Assembly (NCBI RefSeq): GCF_002298975.1
Contig: NZ_DBMV01000038.1
Coordinates: 19,582-83,581 of the forward strand
DNA length: 64,000 nucleotides
Origin: Ralstonia sp. UBA689
GTDB taxonomy: Bacteria; Pseudomonadota; Gammaproteobacteria; Burkholderiales; Burkholderiaceae
Direction of reading: 5' to 3'
The translations under genes and the position numbers were made by a program. Positions 26,106-36,226 of the stretch are shown here, piece by piece; the first letter of the stretch is position 1, and every line of letters begins with the position of its first letter. The notes under the pieces are model-generated. The model was not told the origin of the DNA. It made no database searches and saw only the letters and a list, made by a program, of their open reading frames with translations.

Positions 26106-27128
26106 TCAAGCGCCGCGCTGGCCGCGCTGCTGTGCCCGATAGCGCAGCGGGCTGCATCCGTGGCCCGCTGCAAACGCGCGGCTCAGTGCGCTGACGCTGC
26201 CGAAGCCGCATTCGTCCGCGATGTGGTCAAGCGACTGCCGCCGCGTGCGCAACAGGAACGCCGCCAACTCCAGCCTTAACGCCGCCACATAGCGCCGCAG
26301 GTTACTGCCGGTGGCGGTGGCAAAGCGGCGTGTCAGGGTCCGCTCGCTCATCGCCGCCTGGGCGGCGAGCTCTGCCAGCGCGGGCGGCGCGGCCAACTCC
26401 CGTTCCACGATCTCCTGGATGGCCAGCACGGCCGCATCGCCGTGGCGCTTGAACTGCGCCGTCCACACGGCCATGTGCTCATAAGACGGCAACGACTGCG
26501 TGAGCGCCGTGCGCAACATCCGCCGCGAGGCGCCCGCGCCCCGGCAGTGATCGATGACATACGCGCAGGCGTCCACCGCCGGGTTGATGCCGCTGACGGT
26601 AATCAGGCGGCCATCCACTACCAGGGACTTGTCGGGCGTGTAGCGCACGGCCGGAAAGTGCCGCGCAAACCAGGCGCGCTCGCTCGCGAGCCCCGTGGCG
26701 CGGCGGCCATCCAGCAGCCCGGCCTTGGCAAACAGCGGCGCCGCGTTCAGGCCAACCACCAGCGCGCCCGCGTCGTACTGCGCGCGCAGCCAACCGGCAA
26801 ACGCCTGCTCCTCCCCTTCCAGCGCCGCCTGCGGCGCAAACTGGCCGGGCACGATCACCACATCGTGCTGGCCGGCCGACTCCAACGCGCCACTCGCGGG
26901 CACCGCCATGTCGGCAAAACTGGTGGCCGGATTGCCGTCGGCCGACAGCAGATCGACCTCGAACAGGCGGCTGCCCATCACATCCACGCTGCGCGCCTGC
27001 ATGGTGCCGGCAATCAGCAGCATCTCCTGCGTGAGGAATACGTAGCCCGCAAACAGGCGCGGCGGCAGCAGGATGGCGATGCGGGCTCGGTCGGGGAGTT
27101 TGGAGGACGGTTTCGACTGTCTTCTCAT
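26106..27128 (-). CDS. GlxA-family AraC-type regulator (DJ-1/PfpI-like domain plus HTH)
   Basis: About 340 residues. The start at 27128 is chosen to avoid running into the divergent gene's leader; no strong ribosome site is visible. The N-terminal ~190 residues form a class-I glutamine-amidotransferase-like (DJ-1) domain (ARIAILLPPRLFAGYVFLTQEM; DVVIVPGQFAPQAAL; VVGLNAAPLFAKAGLLDGRRAT), in which the usual nucleophile Cys is replaced in GLNAAP. The C-terminus has a double HTH (ALAELAAQAAMSERTLTRRF; SLDHIADECGFGSVSALSRAF). It is divergent from the beta-oxidation operon and may control it. Confidence 0.82.
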   Translation of the reverse strand: MRRQSKPSSKLPDRARIAILLPPRLFAGYVFLTQEMLLIAGTMQARSVDVMGSRLFEVDLLSADGNPATSFADMAVPASGALESAGQHDVVIVPGQFAPQAALEGEEQAFAGWLRAQYDAGALVVGLNAAPLFAKAGLLDGRRATGLASERAWFARHFPAVRYTPDKSLVVDGRLITVSGINPAVDACAYVIDHCRGAGASRRMLRTALTQSLPSYEHMAVWTAQFKRHGDAAVLAIQEIVERELAAPPALAELAAQAAMSERTLTRRFATATGSNLRRYVAALRLELAAFLLRTRRQSLDHIADECGFGSVSALSRAFAAGHGCSPLRYRAQQRGQRGA

Positions 27129-27216
27129 ATCAAGAACGTGGCGGTTCAGATCAACCGAAATTGTCGTCCGCTTGCTGAAATACGGCAACCATCCGCCATT
27201 GCCATCCGGAGCCGTC

Positions 27217-28359
27217 ATGATTGCCCGCACGCTGTTCGAAGACGAACACGACACCTTTCGCGAATCCGTCCGCCGCTTCGTCGAAGCCGAGGTCCTGCCT
27301 CACCACGAACGCTGGGAAGACCAAGGCTATGTCGACCGCGCCATCTGGGAAAAAGCCGCCGCCGCCGGCTACCACTGCGCCAGCATGCCCGAAGCGTACG
27401 GCGGCGCCGGGGCCGATATCCGCTACAGCACCGTGCTGATCGAAGAGATCTACCGCGCGGGCGCCACGGGCCTGGGCTTCGGCCTGCACTCGGAAATCGT
27501 CGCGCCCTATCTGCTGCACTACGGCAGCGAATCGCTCAAGCAGCACTACCTGCCCAAGCTGGCGAGCGCGGAGATGATTGGCGCGATTGCCATGACCGAA
27601 CCCGGCGCCGGTTCCGACCTGCAAGGCGTGCGCACCACCGCGACACGTAGCAGCGACGGCAGCCACTACGTGCTCAACGGCTCGAAGATCTTCATTACCA
27701 ATGGCTGGCACGCCGACGTGGTGATCGTCGTGGCGCGCACCACGCCGGAGGGCGGCGCCAAGGGCACGAGCCTCTTTGTGGTCGACACGAGCATGGACGG
27801 CTTCAGCAAGGGCAAGCGCCTGAAGAAGGTCGGCATGAAAGCACAGGACACCGCCGAGCTGTTCTTCGACAACGTGCGCGTGCCCGCTGCAAACCTGCTC
27901 GGCGAAGAGCACCGCGGCTTTTCCTACCTGATGCAGGAACTGCCGTGGGAGCGCCTGCAAATCGCCATCGGTGCCATCGCCTCGGCCGAGGGCGCGCTCG
28001 ACTGGACGCTGCGCTACGTGCGCGAACGCCAGGCCTTCGGCAAACCCGTCATCGATTTCCAGACCGCGCGCCACGCGCTGGCCGAACTCAAGACTGAGAT
28101 ACAAATCGGCCGCGTGTTTGTCGACCAGTGCATCGCGCTCAAGCTGGCCGGCAAGCTCGATGCCGCCACGGCATCCATGGCCAAGTACTGGACCACCGAC
28201 CTGCAGTTCAAGGTGATGGATCGCTGCGTGCAACTGCACGGCGGCTACGGCTACATGTGGGAATACCCGATCGCCCGCGCCTGGGCGGACTCCCGCGTGC
28301 AGCAGATCTACGGCGGCACCAACGAGATCATGAAAGAGCTGATCGCCCGTACCCTCTGA
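27217..28359 (+). CDS. Acyl-CoA dehydrogenase
   Basis: A 380-residue FAD flavoenzyme; the ATG at 27217 follows GGAG. Family signatures: AMTEPGAGSDLQGVRTTA (flavin/substrate binding), VGMKAQDTAELFFDNVRVP, RQAFGKPVIDFQTARHALAE and the C-terminal QLHGGYGYMWEYPIARAWAD followed by QIYGGTNEIMKELIA. It introduces the alpha-beta double bond of an acyl-CoA and passes electrons to ETF. It leads an operon with a thiolase (25 bp gap) and a bifunctional hydratase/dehydrogenase, i.e. a full beta-oxidation set. Chain length is not readable. Confidence 0.93.
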   Translation: MIARTLFEDEHDTFRESVRRFVEAEVLPHHERWEDQGYVDRAIWEKAAAAGYHCASMPEAYGGAGADIRYSTVLIEEIYRAGATGLGFGLHSEIVAPYLLHYGSESLKQHYLPKLASAEMIGAIAMTEPGAGSDLQGVRTTATRSSDGSHYVLNGSKIFITNGWHADVVIVVARTTPEGGAKGTSLFVVDTSMDGFSKGKRLKKVGMKAQDTAELFFDNVRVPAANLLGEEHRGFSYLMQELPWERLQIAIGAIASAEGALDWTLRYVRERQAFGKPVIDFQTARHALAELKTEIQIGRVFVDQCIALKLAGKLDAATASMAKYWTTDLQFKVMDRCVQLHGGYGYMWEYPIARAWADSRVQQIYGGTNEIMKELIARTL

Positions 28360-28384
28360 CCCGAAAACCCGAGGATCGAATCCC

Positions 28385-29590
28385 ATGGAAGCCTATATCT
28401 ACGACGCCGTGCGCACGCCGCGCGGCAAGGGCAAGAAAGACGGCAGCCTGCACGGCGTGACGCCGCTGCGTCTGGCCGCAACCGCGCTGCGCGCCATCCG
28501 TGACCGCAACCAGCTCGACACCGCGCTCGTCGACGACGTGGTGCTCGGCTGCGTGGAGCCGGTGGGCGAGCAAGGCGCCTGCATCGGCCGCGTGGCGGTG
28601 CTGGCCGCCGGCTATGCGGAAACGACCGCCGGCGTGCAGGTCAACCGCTTCTGCGCCTCGGGCCTGGAAGCGTGCAACATGGCCGCCGCACAGGTCATGG
28701 CCGGGCAGAGCGACTTCGCCATCGGCGGCGGGGTGGAGAGCATGTCGCGCGTGCCGATGGGCGCCAGCGGCGGCGCGTGGGCGGTCGACCCGGCCATCGC
28801 CATTCCGTCGTACTTCGTGCCGCAGGGCGTGTCGGCCGACACCATCGCCACCAAGTGGGGCTACAGCCGCCGCGATGTCGACGCCTATGCCGCCGAGAGC
28901 CATCGCCGCGCACATGCCGCGGCCGGCGCCGGTTGGTTCAAGCACTCGATCGTGCCGGTGCGCGATCAGAACGGCCTGACCATCCTCGACCGCGACGAGA
29001 TGATCCGCCCGCAGACCACCGTCGACACGCTCGCGCAGCTCAAGCCGTCGTTCGCCGAACTCGGCGAGCAATACGGCTTCGACGCCGTGATCCGCCAGCG
29101 CTATCCGGAACTGGAACGCATCGAGCACGTGCATCACGCCGGCAACAGCTCGGGCATCGTCGATGGCGCGGCCGCCGTGCTGATCGGCAGCCGCGAAGCC
29201 GGCCAGCGCGCTGGCCTCAAGCCGCGTGCGCGTATCCGCAGCTTTACCAGCATCGGCTCGGAGCCGTCGATCATGCTGACGGGCCCGTCGTATGCGGCAG
29301 AGAAAGCGCTCAAGCGCGCGGGCATGCGCGCGTCGGACATCGATCTGTACGAGCTGAACGAAGCCTTCGCCGCAGTGGTGCTGCGCTTCATGGAAGCCAT
29401 GAACGTGCCGCACGACAAGATGAACGTCAACGGCGGCGCCATCGCCATGGGGCATCCGCTGGGCGCCACGGGCGCCATGATCCTCGGCACGCTGCTCGAC
29501 GAGCTGGAGCGGCGCGGTGCCAGCACCGGCCTGGCCACGCTGTGCGTGGGCGCGGGCATGGGCATTGCCACCATCATCGAACGCGTTTAA
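28385..29590 (+). CDS. Acetyl-CoA C-acyltransferase (thiolase)
   Basis: A 401-residue degradative-type thiolase (FadA/FadI-like). Nucleophilic Cys in QVNRFCASGLEACNMAA (about residue 90), His in NVNGGAIAMGHPLGATGA, second Cys in TLCVGAGMGIATIIE. The N-terminus AVRTPRGKGKKDGSLHGVTP is typical of long-chain thiolases. It cleaves 3-ketoacyl-CoA to acetyl-CoA. It lies 25 bp after the dehydrogenase gene and 13 bp before the multifunctional gene. Confidence 0.93.
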   Translation: MEAYIYDAVRTPRGKGKKDGSLHGVTPLRLAATALRAIRDRNQLDTALVDDVVLGCVEPVGEQGACIGRVAVLAAGYAETTAGVQVNRFCASGLEACNMAAAQVMAGQSDFAIGGGVESMSRVPMGASGGAWAVDPAIAIPSYFVPQGVSADTIATKWGYSRRDVDAYAAESHRRAHAAAGAGWFKHSIVPVRDQNGLTILDRDEMIRPQTTVDTLAQLKPSFAELGEQYGFDAVIRQRYPELERIEHVHHAGNSSGIVDGAAAVLIGSREAGQRAGLKPRARIRSFTSIGSEPSIMLTGPSYAAEKALKRAGMRASDIDLYELNEAFAAVVLRFMEAMNVPHDKMNVNGGAIAMGHPLGATGAMILGTLLDELERRGASTGLATLCVGAGMGIATIIERV

Positions 29591-29603
29591 GGAGCGTGCT
29601 GAC

Positions 29604-31730
29604 ATGATCGACATCACCATCGACGCCGACGGCATCGCCACGCTCACGTGGAACCAACCCGGCCGTGCGCAAAACGTGCTCAACGGCGAAACCTGCGCCG
29701 CCTTCTTCTCCGCCATCGACCAGGTATCCGCAGATGCCAACGTCAAGGGCATCCTCATCACCTCCGCCAAGCCTGACTTTATTGCCGGCGGCGACCTCGA
29801 ATGGCTGCAGGCCAGCGACGATGCGGCCACGCTGTTCGAGCGCACGTGCCAGCTGCACCGCGCGCTGCGCAAGCTGGAAACGTGTGGCAAACCGGTGGCC
29901 GCCGCGCTGCCCGGCTCCACACTGGGCGGCGGGCTGGAGATTGCGCTGGCGTGCCACTACCGCGTGGCCGCCGACAACGCCCGCGCACGCTTCGGCTTGC
30001 CCGAAGTCACGCTGGGCCTGCTGCCAGGCGGCGGCGGCACGCAGCGGCTGCCACGTTTGATTGGCGTACAGAAGGCGCTGCCGCTGCTACTTGAAGGCAA
30101 GCGGCTCAAGGCGGCGGATGCGCTCAAGCTCGGCATCCTCGATGCGGTGGTCAATGCCGGGGATGAAATCAACGCTGCCCGCGCGTGGCTGCTGGGCGAA
30201 GGGCAAACCCGCGCGCAGCAACCCTGGGACATCAAGGGCTACAAGGTGCCCGGTGGCGCCATTGCGAGCCCCGCTGTGCAGCAGCTCTTCACTGCGGCCA
30301 ATGCCATGCTGCGGCAGAAGACGGTCGGCAACTATCCGGCGGCCGCCAGCATCCTGTCGTGCGTGTACGAAGGGCTGATCACCGACATCGATACGGGCCT
30401 GAAGACCGAGGCGCGCTACTTCGTGCAGGCCGTGCTGTCGCCTGAGGCGCGCGCGATGATCCGTACCCTTTTCTTCAGCCTGAACGCAGCCAACAAGCTG
30501 GCGGCACGCCCGGCCGACGTTCCGGTACGCCGGTATGCAAGAGTGGGCGTGCTGGGTGCCGGCATGATGGGCGCCGGCATTGCCTACGTCACAGCCAAGG
30601 CCGGGGTGTCCGTCGTGCTGCTCGACGCCACGCAAGACGCAGCCGAGCGCGGCAAGGATTGCTCCCGCAAGCTGGTCGAGAAACAGGTACAGCGCGGCCG
30701 CCTGCATGCAGAGCAAGCCGAGGCGCTGCTTGCGCGCATCAAGCCGACCACGTCGTATGCCGATCTGGACGGCGCCGATCTCGTCATCGAGGCCGTGTTC
30801 GAGCAGCGCGATATCAAGGCCGACGTCACGCGCAAGGCGGAGGCTGTGCTGTCGCCAGACGCCATCTTCGCGTCCAACACCTCCACGCTGCCGATCACCG
30901 GGCTGGCGGAAGCCAGCAGCCGGCCGGGCAACTTCATCGGCCTGCATTTCTTCTCACCCGTCGACAAGATGCCGCTGGTGGAGGTGATCGTCGGCCGGCA
31001 GACCACGCAGGCCACGCTGGCGCAAGCGCTCGACTACGTCAAGGCGGTCGGCATGACGCCCATCGTCGTCAACGACAGCCGGGGCTTTTATACGAGCCGC
31101 GTGTTCTCGACCTACGTGCTCGAAGGGCTGGCGATGCTGGCTGAAGGCGTGGCCCCCGCGCTGATCGAGAACGCCGGGCTGCTGGCCGGCATGCCGGTCG
31201 GCCCGCTGGCGCTGATCGACGAGGTGTCGAGCGAGCTGATCCACAAGGTCAATCAGCAAACCCGAGCGGACCTGGGCGTCGCCTACATCGAGCGCCCAGG
31301 CGAGGCCGTTGCCGAGCGCATGGTGGCGCTGGGCCGCATCGGCCGCAAGTCGGGCCGGGGCTTCTACGACTATCCGGCCGACGGCAAGAAGGCGCTGTGG
31401 CCAGGCTTGGCCGCGGAGTACCACCAAGCAGCCACACAGCCCGACGTGCAGACGCTGATCGACCGCTTGATCACCGTGCAGGCGGTCGAAACAGCGCGCT
31501 GCCTGGATGAAGGCGTGCTGAACGACGCGCGCGATGCCGATGTGGGTGCGCTGCTCGGCTGGGGCTTCCCGGCGTTCCGGGGCGGCCCGGTGTCGCACAT
31601 CCATCGCGTGGGGATCGGCCCGTTTGTCGAACTGTGCGAACGCCTGGCCGCCGAGCATGGCCGCCGCTTTACGCCGCCAAAGCTGCTGCGCGAGATGGCG
31701 GCACGAGAGGAAGCGTTCTACTCGCGTTGA
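29604..31730 (+). CDS. Bifunctional enoyl-CoA hydratase / 3-hydroxyacyl-CoA dehydrogenase (FadB/FadJ-like)
   Basis: A 708-residue fusion. The N-terminal crotonase domain (~1-190) has the oxyanion segment GSTLGGGLEIALACHYRVA and the catalytic Glu in PEVTLGLLPGGGGTQRLPR. The dehydrogenase part begins near residue 310 with the Rossmann motif VGVLGAGMMGAGIAYV, continues through SNTSTLPITGLAE and the catalytic His region IGLHFFSPVDKMPLVEVI, and ends with a C-terminal helical 3HCDH domain (GRKSGRGFYDYP). The start is the ATG at 29604 after AAGGAGCG. Together with the two upstream genes it forms a complete spiral of fatty-acid oxidation. Confidence 0.93.
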   Translation: MIDITIDADGIATLTWNQPGRAQNVLNGETCAAFFSAIDQVSADANVKGILITSAKPDFIAGGDLEWLQASDDAATLFERTCQLHRALRKLETCGKPVAAALPGSTLGGGLEIALACHYRVAADNARARFGLPEVTLGLLPGGGGTQRLPRLIGVQKALPLLLEGKRLKAADALKLGILDAVVNAGDEINAARAWLLGEGQTRAQQPWDIKGYKVPGGAIASPAVQQLFTAANAMLRQKTVGNYPAAASILSCVYEGLITDIDTGLKTEARYFVQAVLSPEARAMIRTLFFSLNAANKLAARPADVPVRRYARVGVLGAGMMGAGIAYVTAKAGVSVVLLDATQDAAERGKDCSRKLVEKQVQRGRLHAEQAEALLARIKPTTSYADLDGADLVIEAVFEQRDIKADVTRKAEAVLSPDAIFASNTSTLPITGLAEASSRPGNFIGLHFFSPVDKMPLVEVIVGRQTTQATLAQALDYVKAVGMTPIVVNDSRGFYTSRVFSTYVLEGLAMLAEGVAPALIENAGLLAGMPVGPLALIDEVSSELIHKVNQQTRADLGVAYIERPGEAVAERMVALGRIGRKSGRGFYDYPADGKKALWPGLAAEYHQAATQPDVQTLIDRLITVQAVETARCLDEGVLNDARDADVGALLGWGFPAFRGGPVSHIHRVGIGPFVELCERLAAEHGRRFTPPKLLREMAAREEAFYSR

Positions 31731-31760
31731 TGCGGAGGCCGCACGACGTCTGTCCTGCGC

Positions 31761-32250
31761 GTGATCGACAAGGCTGAACTCAAGACGCTGGCCACGCCGT
31801 CCGACCTGCACGCGTGGTGGGTCACGGCGGTCAACTTCGCACTGATTGCGGCGGCCTTTGCGCTGCCGGCGGTGTGGCCGCATCCGGTTGCGTGGGTCTT
31901 GGCCTCCGTCGTGCTGGCCGGGCGTGCACGTAGTCGCCGTGCCGGACCACCTCGCACGTGACCCGCGCCAGAACACAGGCACCACGCTGGCCGGGCCACT
32001 CGGGCGTCTGCTGATCGGGCCCAACCGGGTGAATTTCCACGTCGAGCACCATCTGGCCGCGAGCGTGCCGTCGTACCGGTTGCCGGCCCTGCACCGGCTG
32101 CTGGCCCGGCGCGGCTACTACGCGCAGGCCCTCTGCATCGCATCGTCGTGCTTGGCGGTGATCCGCCGATGCACAGCAGCGCACGCCGCCGAAGCCGCAA
32201 CCCCCGGCACCCGCGCCCGAGCACGCGGCATCCTGGACAATATGCGTTGA
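31761..32250 (+). pseudogene. Fatty-acid desaturase remnant with internal deletion and frame change
   Basis: Frame 1 (31761-31930) gives a desaturase-like N-terminus (ELKTLATPSDLHAWWVTAVN plus one hydrophobic helix). From about 31925 the coding potential continues in another frame as HVVAVPDHLARDPRQNTGTT, then NRVNFHVEHHLAASVPSYRL, ending LHRLLARRGYY: the C-terminal His box (HxxHH) and tail of a membrane desaturase. The middle, with the first two His boxes and about 170 residues, is missing. The gene is therefore dead. A GTG at 31761 would be the original start. It directly follows the beta-oxidation operon. Confidence 0.75.
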
Positions 32251-32437
32251 CACCTTCTCCCGCCTGAAATAGGCAAACACTCCAAGTACACGGTCGCGCA
32301 CTTATCACGCGTCCCAACACTACGGCTAAGGCACACACAGCCCGTGCCGATATATATAGTGGGTGGGTGGCGTTGCCGACATCGCGGACAGTCCTGCGCG
32401 CCCAAAACGACTGGGCATAAGAAACGCTGGAGTTGGG

Positions 32438-35098
32438 GTGGTCTTGGAGCAATCGAATACCTCAGACAATACGATGTTGCGGCGGCTGGGGGGCCTGCGG
32501 GGGCTCCTGTCGCCGCTGAACCTTGGGGCGGTGGCATGTCTCGTTGCCATCTGGTCGTTCACGTCGTCTCAGCTCGGCAAGGAGCGGAACCGCCTGACCC
32601 ACGACGCCGAAACCCGCACGCAACTCGAAGCCCAGGCCTTTGGCGAATACTCGCTCGGTAGCGCACGGCGCCTGTCGGAATTCCTGCTCGACCTGCGCAC
32701 CAGTTGGCTGGCCGGGCGCGAGGTGTTCAAGCGTGTCATCCACGAGCGGCAGGACGTGGTGCGCGACCTGACCTTCCAGGTGGCCGTCATCGACAAGGAT
32801 GGGCTGCTGCTCTACTCCAGCATCGCGCCCGTCACCGAACGCGTCGACCTGAGCCAGCGCGAGCACTTCCGCGTGCACAAGGAGGCGGGCGGGCGCGACT
32901 CGCTGTTCATCAGCGACCCGGTGCAGGGCAAGGTCTCGAAGAAATGGTCGATCCAGTTCACGCGGCCGATCCTGGACGCCGGGCGGTTTGCGGGCGTCAT
33001 GGTGGTTTCCGTCAGCCCAGAACAATTCGCGAGCTTTTCCAACTCGCTTGCCATCGGCAAGGATGGCGCCGCCACCATCATCAAGGAGTCCGGTCAGGTC
33101 ATCGCGCGCGTGCCCAACCCGGACATGGGCATCGAGAAGCCACCGCGCGTGCGTCACTTCAACCAGGCGGGCTCACCGGAATCGGGCAGCTACCGTGTGA
33201 TCTCGGGCACCGATGGCGTCGAGCGCATCGTGGGCTACCACCATGTGCCCGAGATCGGGCTTTACTTCCTGATTGGCGAATCGGTAGCGTCGGTCCTGGC
33301 GCCCTATCAGTCCTACCGCCAGACCGCGTTGGCCGAGGCTGTTGCCTCGACGCTGCTGATCGCGCTGCTATATCTCACGCTGCGCAGGTCCATCGCTGAA
33401 CGCAAGCGGCACGTGGAGGACATGCGCCTGGCCTCGCTCGTGTATGCCTCCAGCAGTGAAGCGATGATGGTGACGACGCTCGACGGCAACATCGTCGACG
33501 TCAACCCGGCCTTCACCGTCACGACCGGCTACACCACGCAGGAGCTCAAGGGGCAGTCCAGCGAGGTCATCCGCTCCGAGTGCAATGACGAAGCCGTGGT
33601 CGACGCCATGCGCGCAGCCGTCGCCGACAAGGGCACGTGGAGCGGCGAATACCTCATCCGCCGCAAGGACGGCAGCGAGTTTCCCGCGCTGCTTACCATC
33701 GATACGTTTGGCGGGCTGACGGACGGCAAACCCCGTCGCGTCGCGCTCATCCATGACATGACCGAAAAGAAGCGCGCCGAAGAGGTCATCTGGCGACAGG
33801 CCAACTTCGACGCGCTCACCGATCTGCCCAACCGGCACCTGTTCTACGACCGCCTGCGTCAGGAGATTGAGCGGGCCAGGCAGTCGTCCGCGCAACTGGC
33901 GCTGCTGTTCATCGATCTGGACCGCTTCAAGGAAGTCAACGACACGCTCGGCCACGACCATGGCGACGTGCTGCTCAAGGAGATCGCGCGCCGTATCTCG
34001 GCCGTCGTGCGCGGCACCGACACGGTCGCGCGGCTGGGCGGCGACGAGTTCACCGTCATCCTGCCGAACCTGCCGGACCCTGGCGCGGCCGCGCCCATCA
34101 TCCGCAGCCTGCTGGCGCGTATTGCGGCGCCGCTGCGGCTTGGCGAAGAAAGCGTTGAAGTATCGGCCAGCATCGGGTTGGCGCTGTACCCGCGCGACGC
34201 CGACAGCGCGGAGTCATTGCTGGTGCGCGCCGATCAGGCGATGTTCTCGGCCAAGAGCGCGGGGCGCAATCAATGGGCCGTCTTCACCCCCGCGCTGCAG
34301 CGCGCGGAACAGGAGCGTCTGCGCGTGACGAGCGACCTGCGCGTGGCGATCGAGCAAGGGCAACTCGCGGTGCACTACCAGCCGATCATCGACCTGCGCA
34401 GCGGCAAGGTGCGCAAGGCCGAGGCCCTGATCCGCTGGACGCATCCGCTGCGCGGCGAGATCGATCCGGCCGATTTCATTCCGGTGGCTGAAGAGACTGG
34501 CCTGATCGTCGAGATCGGCAACTGGGTCCTGCACGACGCGCTGAACCAGATCACACGCTGGCACGCCGTGCTCGACAGCGCGCTGCAGGTCTCGGTCAAC
34601 AAGTCGCCGGTGGAGTTTCGTGCCAATCAAGCCGGCGACGAATCATGGTCCAAGGTCGTGGAGCGCCGTGGGATTCCGCCGCACAGCCTCGTGGTCGAGA
34701 TCACCGAAGGCGCATTGATAGAAGAGAGCATGGAAGTGGTCGAGCACCTCAACGATTTCCGGCGGGCCGGCATCGAGATTGCGCTCGACGACTTCGGCAC
34801 GGGGTATTCGTCGCTGTCGTATCTCAAGCGCTTCGAGATCGACTACATCAAGATCGACAAATCGTTTGTACGCAGCCTGGCGCACGACCCGAAGGACATC
34901 GCCCTGTGCAGCGCCATCGTCAGCATGGCGCACGCGCTGCACATCAAGGTCATTGCCGAAGGCATCGAAACCGAGGAACAGAAGGCGATCCTGATGGCTG
35001 CGGGCTGCGACTACGGACAGGGCCACCTGTTCTGTCCTGCGGTGCCGCCGGAGGCGTTCGAAGCCTTTGCCCTCGAGAATCAGCTCGCAGAAACCTAA
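32438..35098 (+). CDS. Membrane dual GGDEF-EAL c-di-GMP enzyme with dCache and PAS sensor domains
   Basis: About 886 residues. The start is uncertain: the GTG at 32438 has GGAG five bases upstream, TTG 32444 and ATG 32474 are alternatives. A first membrane helix (LNLGAVACLVAIWSF) leads to a ~260-residue periplasmic PDC/dCache domain; the second helix (AEAVASTLLIALLYLTL) is near residue 300. Then come PAS (~330-440), GGDEF with an intact RLGGDEF, and EAL with intact EALIRW, the NKSPVEF loop and DDFGTGYSSLSYLK. Both catalytic signatures are intact, so it could make or degrade c-di-GMP. It converges on wspR with a 6-bp gap. Confidence 0.9.
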   Translation: MVLEQSNTSDNTMLRRLGGLRGLLSPLNLGAVACLVAIWSFTSSQLGKERNRLTHDAETRTQLEAQAFGEYSLGSARRLSEFLLDLRTSWLAGREVFKRVIHERQDVVRDLTFQVAVIDKDGLLLYSSIAPVTERVDLSQREHFRVHKEAGGRDSLFISDPVQGKVSKKWSIQFTRPILDAGRFAGVMVVSVSPEQFASFSNSLAIGKDGAATIIKESGQVIARVPNPDMGIEKPPRVRHFNQAGSPESGSYRVISGTDGVERIVGYHHVPEIGLYFLIGESVASVLAPYQSYRQTALAEAVASTLLIALLYLTLRRSIAERKRHVEDMRLASLVYASSSEAMMVTTLDGNIVDVNPAFTVTTGYTTQELKGQSSEVIRSECNDEAVVDAMRAAVADKGTWSGEYLIRRKDGSEFPALLTIDTFGGLTDGKPRRVALIHDMTEKKRAEEVIWRQANFDALTDLPNRHLFYDRLRQEIERARQSSAQLALLFIDLDRFKEVNDTLGHDHGDVLLKEIARRISAVVRGTDTVARLGGDEFTVILPNLPDPGAAAPIIRSLLARIAAPLRLGEESVEVSASIGLALYPRDADSAESLLVRADQAMFSAKSAGRNQWAVFTPALQRAEQERLRVTSDLRVAIEQGQLAVHYQPIIDLRSGKVRKAEALIRWTHPLRGEIDPADFIPVAEETGLIVEIGNWVLHDALNQITRWHAVLDSALQVSVNKSPVEFRANQAGDESWSKVVERRGIPPHSLVVEITEGALIEESMEVVEHLNDFRRAGIEIALDDFGTGYSSLSYLKRFEIDYIKIDKSFVRSLAHDPKDIALCSAIVSMAHALHIKVIAEGIETEEQKAILMAAGCDYGQGHLFCPAVPPEAFEAFALENQLAET

Positions 35099-35104
35099 GA
35101 AGAC

Positions 35105-36196
35105 TTAAGCGCCCCGGCTGGCCCCCGCACCGACCACCGTCCGGTTCTTGCCCTCGTGCTTGGCCCGGTACAGCGCCAGGTCGGCCGCTTCGATCAGGGA
35201 GGTGGTCGGCATATCCGGCTGCGGCGCCAGCACCGCGCCCCCGATGCTGGCCGTCACGTGGGCAGCCGTGGGCGAATGCGCATGCGGCACCTGCAGCGCT
35301 TCGATGGCACTGCGAATCTTCTCTGCCAGCACCTTCAGCCCCTCGGGGCTGGTGCCGGGCAGCACCACGGCAAACTCCTCGCCGCCAAAGCGCGCTGCCA
35401 GGTCGCCTGGCCGGCCCAGGCACCCCTCGACCGTGCTGCCGATGCGCTTCAGGACCTCGTCACCGGCCACGTGGCCGTAGTTGTCGTTGTAGAGCTTGAA
35501 GTTGTCGACGTCGATCATCAGGAGCGACAGCGTCGTACCCTCTCGCGCGCCGCGCCGCCATTCAGCGTTCAGGTATTCGTCGAGATAGCGGCGGTTGGCC
35601 AGGCCCGTCAGGCCATCGGAGTTGGTCAGGCGGCGCAGCTCCAGGTTGGCCTCCAGCAACTGCTGCTGCGACTGGCGCAGCGCGCGGTAAGCCGCGTCGC
35701 GCTGCAGCAGGTTGACATAGGAGCGCGAGTGGTAGCGGATGCGCGCCAGCAGCTCGATGCGGTCCGGCAGCTTGACGAGGTAGTCGTTGGCCCCGGCGGC
35801 AAAGGCGGCGCTCTTGATGACGGGCTCCTCCTTGGTCGACAGCACGATGATGGGCACGTCGCGCAGCACCGGGTTGGCGCGATAGTCACGCACCAGCGTC
35901 AGGCCGTCGGTGCCCGGCATCACGAGGTCTTGCAGGATGACGGTCGGGCGCGTCTGGATGGCGGCGACCATCGCCTCGTCGGAGCGCGCGCAGTAGTGAA
36001 AGTCGATGCGCTCCTCGCTGGCCAGCGCCTGACGCACGGCCTCGGCCACGATGGCCTGGTCGTCCACCAGCAGCACCATCACGGGTACGTCAGCAGCGGC
36101 CGGCGTGCGCAGCAGGGCGCGCGCGGCTTCCAGTGCAGCTTCAGCGACGAGTGAAGGCTTGTCGTCGTCAGGTATCTCGGGCGGTTGGTTGGTCAT
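35105..36196 (-). CDS. wspR: WspR response regulator, diguanylate cyclase
   Basis: A 363-residue protein: receiver domain with phospho-acceptor Asp90 (ILQDLVMPGTDG) and Lys in STKEEP, a helical linker (RALRQSQQQLLEANLELRRL) and a GGDEF domain with active-site RFGGEEF and the allosteric I-site RPGD five residues before it. Phosphorylation by WspE drives clustering and c-di-GMP synthesis in Pseudomonas. It is the last gene of the wsp operon, 30 bp after wspF. The order wspABCDEFR is as in Pseudomonas. Confidence 0.93.
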   Translation of the reverse strand: MTNQPPEIPDDDKPSLVAEAALEAARALLRTPAAADVPVMVLLVDDQAIVAEAVRQALASEERIDFHYCARSDEAMVAAIQTRPTVILQDLVMPGTDGLTLVRDYRANPVLRDVPIIVLSTKEEPVIKSAAFAAGANDYLVKLPDRIELLARIRYHSRSYVNLLQRDAAYRALRQSQQQLLEANLELRRLTNSDGLTGLANRRYLDEYLNAEWRRGAREGTTLSLLMIDVDNFKLYNDNYGHVAGDEVLKRIGSTVEGCLGRPGDLAARFGGEEFAVVLPGTSPEGLKVLAEKIRSAIEALQVPHAHSPTAAHVTASIGGAVLAPQPDMPTTSLIEAADLALYRAKHEGKNRTVVGAGASRGA

Positions 36197-36226
36197 GACG
36201 CTCCCCGTTTTGTGGTGATGTTGTGG

